Below the pieces are notes generated by a model. That model saw only the letters and a list, made by a program, of their open reading frames with translations, was not told where the DNA came from and ran no database searches. The position numbers were made by a program, and so were the translations under genes. Positions 58,745-64,000 of a stretch of DNA of 64,000 bases are shown here, piece after piece (the first letter of the stretch is position 1; each line of letters starts with the position of its first letter). This DNA comes from Acidobacteriota bacterium (GTDB taxonomy: Bacteria > Acidobacteriota > Blastocatellia > RBC074), in contig JAHBSF010000001.1 of assembly GCA_019639255.1 (NCBI GenBank), positions 1 to 64,000 on the forward strand, given 5' to 3'.

Positions 58745-59434
58745 TCATTCGGTAGTTGAGATGATCGGGTCGGATTTCGCCGCCGCCGGTTTCGGCGCAA
58801 GCCATATGATCTTTATGTTCGGATCTGCGGTCTGTATCTCGATTCTTATCATCCCGGATTCTTCGATACTCTCAGCATCAGACGCGGCTTCGGCCATATC
58901 GCCGAGCGGGGAAATCGGCGCTGCGGGTGCGGGCACGACAATCCTCGGCGCAGCCGGTTCAGGTTTAACCCTCCGCTTATACTGCGGGGCAACCCGTTGA
59001 TCCGCAGTTGCAAAGGGTTCGGGCGCCGGCGCAGAAAGTTCGGCAGTCACATCCTGCGGCGGAACGGGCCGGGTTGAAACGTTCTTTCTGTCGCTGATTG
59101 CGATCAATCCGAAAACAGCGAGCAATACTGCAGCAGCCATCGCCAATACGGGGCGCGAGGTCCAGACCGGCAAAATAAACGACCACCATCGCGGCCTGTT
59201 TGCCTCGGCGTCGATCCTGTCCCAGACTCCTGCGCGCATATGGTCATAAAAGTCCTCGTCGAGCGCCGGATTCGCCGCCTGTTTCAGCCAGTCGCGCGCG
59301 GCGGTTATTTCCGCAGTTTGTGCGCGGCACGATTCGCAGCGGCGCGCGTGTTCGCCTACGGCGTTCATATCGGCTGCTGAAAGGTCTCCGGTTATAAAGA
59401 GCGGCAGCAGTTCTTTTGCGTGTATGCAGTTCAT
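58745..59434 (-). CDS. Anti-sigma factor with zf-HC2 domain
   Basis: 229 residues. The zinc anti-sigma motif HARRCESCRAQ (HxxxCxxC, with an upstream His in NCIHAKEL) is followed by one membrane helix (about residues 93-115) and a Pro/Ala-rich extracytoplasmic part with TADQRVAPQYKRR. It would hold the ECF sigma at the membrane until a signal. The ATG after AGGGAAACTG is used; a GTG five codons earlier overlaps the sigma stop (GTGA). Confidence 0.85.
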   Translation of the reverse strand: MNCIHAKELLPLFITGDLSAADMNAVGEHARRCESCRAQTAEITAARDWLKQAANPALDEDFYDHMRAGVWDRIDAEANRPRWWSFILPVWTSRPVLAMAAAVLLAVFGLIAISDRKNVSTRPVPPQDVTAELSAPAPEPFATADQRVAPQYKRRVKPEPAAPRIVVPAPAAPISPLGDMAEAASDAESIEESGMIRIEIQTADPNIKIIWLAPKPAAAKSDPIISTTE

Positions 59435-59445
59435 ATCAGTTTCCC

Positions 59446-60066
59446 TCACGCCTTTCGGTCGAGGCTGTGCGCGCGGCGGGCGCGTAGATCCTTGAGTTTT
59501 GCCCGCGCCTTGCTGATCTGCGAGCGCACGGTTGTCGGCGTAGAACCGAGCAGGCGGGCTACTTCATCGGTTTCAAATCCTTCGAGGTCGCGCAAAACGA
59601 TCGCCGCGCGTTCTTTTTCCGTAAGTTCTGCAAGCGCCTGCAGCGCAAGCCTTCGTTCCTGATTGTCTATGGCCCACTGTTCAACATCTTCGGCGCTTGG
59701 TTGTCGATAAATCTCCTGCTCATCCCACACCCTTTCGCGCCGATTGCGCTTTTTGGCGTGATCGCGGCATACGTTGACCGCTATGCGGTAAAGCCAGGCG
59801 CCGAAATCGCGTTCGGGATCAAAGCTCGCCAGGTGGCGGTAAACCTTGAGAAAAGTTTCCTGCGCCGCATCGCGGGCTTCTTCGCGGTTGCCGAGCAGCC
59901 GCCAGGCCAGCGCAACCACTCTGTGCTGATGGCAAATCATAAGCTGGTCGAATGCTTCGCGGTTGCCCGTTTGTGCGCGTGCAACGAGCCGGGCGATGGG
60001 CGTCGTTTCCTCCCCTTCGCCCCGGTTCAGTCTCAGGTCTTGCGCCATCAGCGAGATTTCGGCCAC
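59446..60066 (-). CDS. ECF RNA polymerase sigma factor
   Basis: 206 residues. Region 2 has MICHQHRVVALAWRLLGNRE and DAAQETFLKVYRHLASFDPE; region 4 has LALQALAELTEKERAAIVLR and the HTH EVARLLGSTPTTVRSQISKA. The RpoE-type arrangement and a directly following anti-sigma gene support autoregulation. An AAGGAG ribosome site precedes the ATG; a second ATG lies 6 codons later. Confidence 0.92.
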   Translation of the reverse strand: MAEISLMAQDLRLNRGEGEETTPIARLVARAQTGNREAFDQLMICHQHRVVALAWRLLGNREEARDAAQETFLKVYRHLASFDPERDFGAWLYRIAVNVCRDHAKKRNRRERVWDEQEIYRQPSAEDVEQWAIDNQERRLALQALAELTEKERAAIVLRDLEGFETDEVARLLGSTPTTVRSQISKARAKLKDLRARRAHSLDRKA

Positions 60067-60088
60067 TGCTGCCTGCTCCTTTGCGACT

Positions 60089-60117
60089 TACATCCACTAC
60101 TACTGCGGTCGAGTCAA
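60089..60117 (-). promoter_or_regulatory. Candidate promoter of the sigma operon
   Basis: TTGACT (60117-60112) and GATGTA (60094-60089), 17 bp apart, about 25 bp before the start codon. The -10 match is weak and no GTC-type ECF box was found. Confidence 0.35.
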
Positions 60118-60153
60118 TAACGTTGACGCGAAACTTCCGTTGGCAAAAAAAAT

Positions 60154-60247
60154 GAGAGATGACGGAACAAACGGAAATAGACGAACACCACGGAAATCGT
60201 CAAACTTTCCGTTTGTTTCGTTTTTTTTCGTTTGTTCCGTTATCTGC
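60154..60247. repeat. Long palindromic repeat, copy 18
   Basis: GAGAGATGACGGAACAAACG variant. Its right end supplies the last codons and TAA stop of the uracil-DNA glycosylase. Confidence 0.9.
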
Positions 60248-60839
60248 CTTTGATCGCTGCGGCGAGAGTGCGGAAGTCGCGGATCTGCTGCTCGAGCGGG
60301 CGGACGGTTATGACTACCTGCGGGCTCGGATGATAAAGCGGCACGAGTTTGCGCCCGTTCCAGTCGAGTATGCGGGCGGCGTGCTGTTTCAGGCTGAAAT
60401 CGTGCGGCTCTATGCGTTTGATTGCATCGAGAGCGACGGCGCCGATGGTAGCAATCAGGGGCGGATCAATTAGTTCGATCTGCCGTTGGAGGAAATCCGA
60501 GCAGTTGGAGATTTCCGCGCGCGTGGGTTTATCGTTTGCGCCCGAGGGTTTGCGCGGGCTGCACAGCACGCTGTTGGTTATAAAGATTTCCTCGCGCCGG
60601 AGTGCTATGGAATGGAGGAGTTTTTCAAAGTTCGCGCCCGAAGCATCGCCGTGGAAGGGCGTGCGCGTGCGGTCTGCGCCCTGGCGGCCCGGCGCTTCGG
60701 CTATGAACATCACGAGCGGTGCGAGCGCCCCGTTGGGCGGACCGAGTACGGCGCGGCGCTCGGTCATGCGCGGGCAGCGCGTGCACGCCCATGCCTCGCC
60801 GCACAGTTGCCCGAATCGCGTCAGTTTGCTATTAGTCAT
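60240..60839 (-). CDS. Uracil-DNA glycosylase, family 4/5 type
   Basis: 199 residues. The N-terminal ACTRCPRM provides two of the Fe-S cluster cysteines; others are in VLCSPRK and SNCSDFL. The active-site block is [20 protein letters not shown], and LVPLYHPSP is the C-terminal DNA-contact motif. It removes uracil from DNA as part of base excision repair. The ATG is followed by the family N-terminus. The C-terminal Lys-Gly-Arg and stop codon lie in repeat copy 18. Confidence 0.88.
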   Translation of the reverse strand: MTNSKLTRFGQLCGEAWACTRCPRMTERRAVLGPPNGALAPLVMFIAEAPGRQGADRTRTPFHGDASGANFEKLLHSIALRREEIFITNSVLCSPRKPSGANDKPTRAEISNCSDFLQRQIELIDPPLIATIGAVALDAIKRIEPHDFSLKQHAARILDWNGRKLVPLYHPSPQVVITVRPLEQQIRDFRTLAAAIKGR

Positions 60840-60890
60840 GGCGTATGAACCAATCCCTCGAACTCTCGACCCATATCCTGTAAGAATCCT

Positions 60891-61277
60891 ATGAACAACA
60901 AAGAAAAATTCAAGGGCGCGGGCGGAACGCGCGGCGGCGTGGGAGAATTTCTGCTCGGCCTCGGGATGGCCGTAGCCGGAGGTTACCTGCTCACAGACCG
61001 CGTGACGGTGACGAGCGGTTACTGGCGGCTGTACGGCTACAACGCATTCGGGCTGTCGCTGCTGCCGCTGCTTTTCGGCGTCGGATTGCTGTTTTTCAAC
61101 GGGCGGTCGATCGCCGGGTGGCTGCTTACGTTTTCGGGTGCGGTAATCATTCTCGTAGGCGTGATTTCCAATATGGAGATCTATTTCCGACAGACGAGCC
61201 TGTTCAATACGATGATTATGCTCGTGCTGCTGGCCGGCGGCATCGGGTTGATTGCCAAATCGCTGCGCGAACACTGA
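60891..61277 (+). CDS. Small integral membrane protein
   Basis: 128 residues. Four hydrophobic helices: about 21-40, 55-72, 78-98 and 107-122. No named domain was found. It precedes an ABC exporter gene by 41 nt and could be an accessory of it. The sequence [20 protein letters not shown] at the first helix is conserved-looking, but the family is not known to me. Confidence 0.7.
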   Translation: MNNKEKFKGAGGTRGGVGEFLLGLGMAVAGGYLLTDRVTVTSGYWRLYGYNAFGLSLLPLLFGVGLLFFNGRSIAGWLLTFSGAVIILVGVISNMEIYFRQTSLFNTMIMLVLLAGGIGLIAKSLREH

Positions 61278-61318
61278 AAAACATACAAGACGAACATACT
61301 GGACGAACATACAAAAAG

Positions 61319-63149
<1,831 letters not shown>

Positions 63150-63151
<2 letters not shown>

Positions 63152-63244
63152 GATGACGGAACAAACGAAAAAAGACGAAAACTACGGAAATATTGAACTT
63201 TTCCGTAATTTTCGTTTCATTTCGTCTGTTCCGTTATCTCTCTC
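63150..63244. repeat. Long palindromic repeat, copy 19
   Basis: GAGATGACGGAACAAACGAA variant, overlapping the TGA stop of the first ABC gene, between two genes of the same operon. Confidence 0.88.
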
Positions 63245-63261
63245 CCTCTGATGTGAGGTTT

Positions 63262-64000
63262 ATGGCCGAAGCAACTGGAAGTCATCACGAAGAAGAAGCC
63301 CTCGGCAAGATCTACGACGTGCAGTCGGCGCGCCGACTGTTCGGCTACCTGCGGCCCTACCGCCGTCTCGTCGTAATCGCGCTCGGGCTGACGGCGGCGG
63401 TAAACCTGGTGCGGCAGGTGGGGCCGCTTCTGACCAAATGGGCCATAGACGATTACGTTGCGCCGGCGGCTGCGGGCCGGCTGGCTCTGGATTCGGCGTT
63501 TGACGGCATCACGCTGCTGACGCTTGTTTATCTGGGTTCGCTCGTAGTCACGCTCGGCATCGGATATTTTCAGGACGTATTGCTCAACACCATAGGGCAG
63601 CGCGTGATGTTCGATCTGCGCGCACAGATATTCGCAAAACTTCAGTCCATCGAGGTGGCCTATTACGACCGCAATCCCGTAGGGCGTCTTATGACGCGGT
63701 TGACGGGCGATGTGGACGCGCTCAACGAGCTTTTTACCGCGGGAGTTGTAGAGGTTCTCGGCGACATAGTGCTGATTGCGGGCGCGCTTGCGCTGATGTT
63801 TTCCTTCAACTGGAAGCTGGCGATAGTGTCTCTGATGGTGGTGCCGCTGCTGGCGGCGGCTACGGCGTGGTTCCGGCGCGGTGCGCGCGAGGGGTTTCGC
63901 GCCGTCAGGACTCGCATTGCGCGGCTCAACGCCTTTACCCAGGAGCATCTGGCCGGTGCGCAAAGCGTGCAACTGTTCAACCGTGAGAGCCGCGCGTTCG
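63262..64000 (+). CDS. ABC exporter, second half (cut by window edge)
   Basis: The first 246 residues of a fused permease-ATPase. It starts [20 protein letters not shown], then [20 protein letters not shown] opens the first membrane helix. [20 protein letters not shown] and [20 protein letters not shown] are the first coupling-helix region. The nucleotide-binding half lies beyond position 64000. The sequence is a typical second partner of heterodimeric exporters, which keep one normal and one altered ATP site. Confidence 0.9.
   Translation, partial: MAEATGSHHEEEALGKIYDVQSARRLFGYLRPYRRLVVIALGLTAAVNLVRQVGPLLTKWAIDDYVAPAAAGRLALDSAFDGITLLTLVYLGSLVVTLGIGYFQDVLLNTIGQRVMFDLRAQIFAKLQSIEVAYYDRNPVGRLMTRLTGDVDALNELFTAGVVEVLGDIVLIAGALALMFSFNWKLAIVSLMVVPLLAAATAWFRRGAREGFRAVRTRIARLNAFTQEHLAGAQSVQLFNRESRAF

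Noticed and set aside
63217-63972. A 251-codon open frame on the minus strand at the right edge
   Set aside because: Arg/His/Gln-rich composition and full overlap with the ABC exporter gene that begins at 63262 show that it is a shadow frame.

Overview
The window is 64 kb of a G+C-rich bacterial chromosome. The mix of genes (an ASPIC/UnbV FG-GAP lipoprotein, a Ser/Thr kinase with a DUF4384 tail, futalosine-route menaquinone genes, MacB-like permeases, a DUF2270 protein) suggests Acidobacteriota, perhaps Blastocatellia. This is an inference from gene content; no rRNA gene is present to settle it.

Layout. 0.1-2.8 kb: an ABC-2 exporter (permease, ATPase, permease). 3.0-5.9 kb: a Ser/Thr kinase coupled to a formylglycine-enzyme-like protein. 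6-13.2 kb: a small secreted protein, an alpha/beta hydrolase, an acyl-CoA dehydrogenase, a Tat-exported PhoD phosphatase and two MacB-type permeases. 13.4-17.8 kb: truB, then prkA interrupted by a 447-residue homing-type intein. 17.9-21.5 kb: a menaquinone cluster read ubiX, mqnP, mqnE, mqnD. 21.8-32.6 kb: larB, a CHAD protein split into two frames, an M14 peptidase, a D-aminoacylase-like amidohydrolase, a CRTAC1-like lipoprotein, a GlcD-like oxidase and thiE. 32.7-39 kb: a heavy-metal RND efflux operon (outer-membrane factor, adaptor, pump) with a composite repeat between adaptor and pump. 39-42.6 kb: a PAS-like protein, a metallophosphoesterase and a heptad-repeat coiled-coil protein.

42.8-51.4 kb is an accessory region. 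It holds a nucleotidyltransferase with a small overlapping partner, two divergent YhcG/DUF1016 nucleases, a toxin-antitoxin remnant fused to a scrap of type III restriction enzyme, a DisA-related (DACNV-like) protein, two pieces of an IS630 transposase and a perfect 46-bp inverted repeat. It is bounded by two copies of a tRNA-Lys 3' half plus terminator plus HNH-endonuclease start: complete on the right, decayed on the left.

51.5-64 kb returns to core genes: aroB, an M3-like peptidase that has lost its zinc ligands, a structured RNA candidate with its own terminator, a DUF2270 protein, an MFS transporter, an esterase, a secretin-domain protein, an anti-sigma/ECF sigma pair, a family 4/5 uracil-DNA glycosylase, and two ABC exporter half-transporters, the last cut by the window edge.

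Two repeat families overlie the map. The first is a long palindrome of about 97 nt (arms starting GAGAGATAACGGAACAAACG), seen as about 15 full or near-full copies and several fragments. Nearly all are between genes, often fused to the stop codon of a neighbour. The second is a tandem heptamer GTGCTGA arranged as inverted pairs at 20.8 and 35.3-35.8 kb, with a single-orientation array at the window start. The intein in PrkA, the two repeat families, the DACNV-like protein in its tRNA-Lys-bounded region and the structured RNA near 54.3 kb are the points most worth following up.
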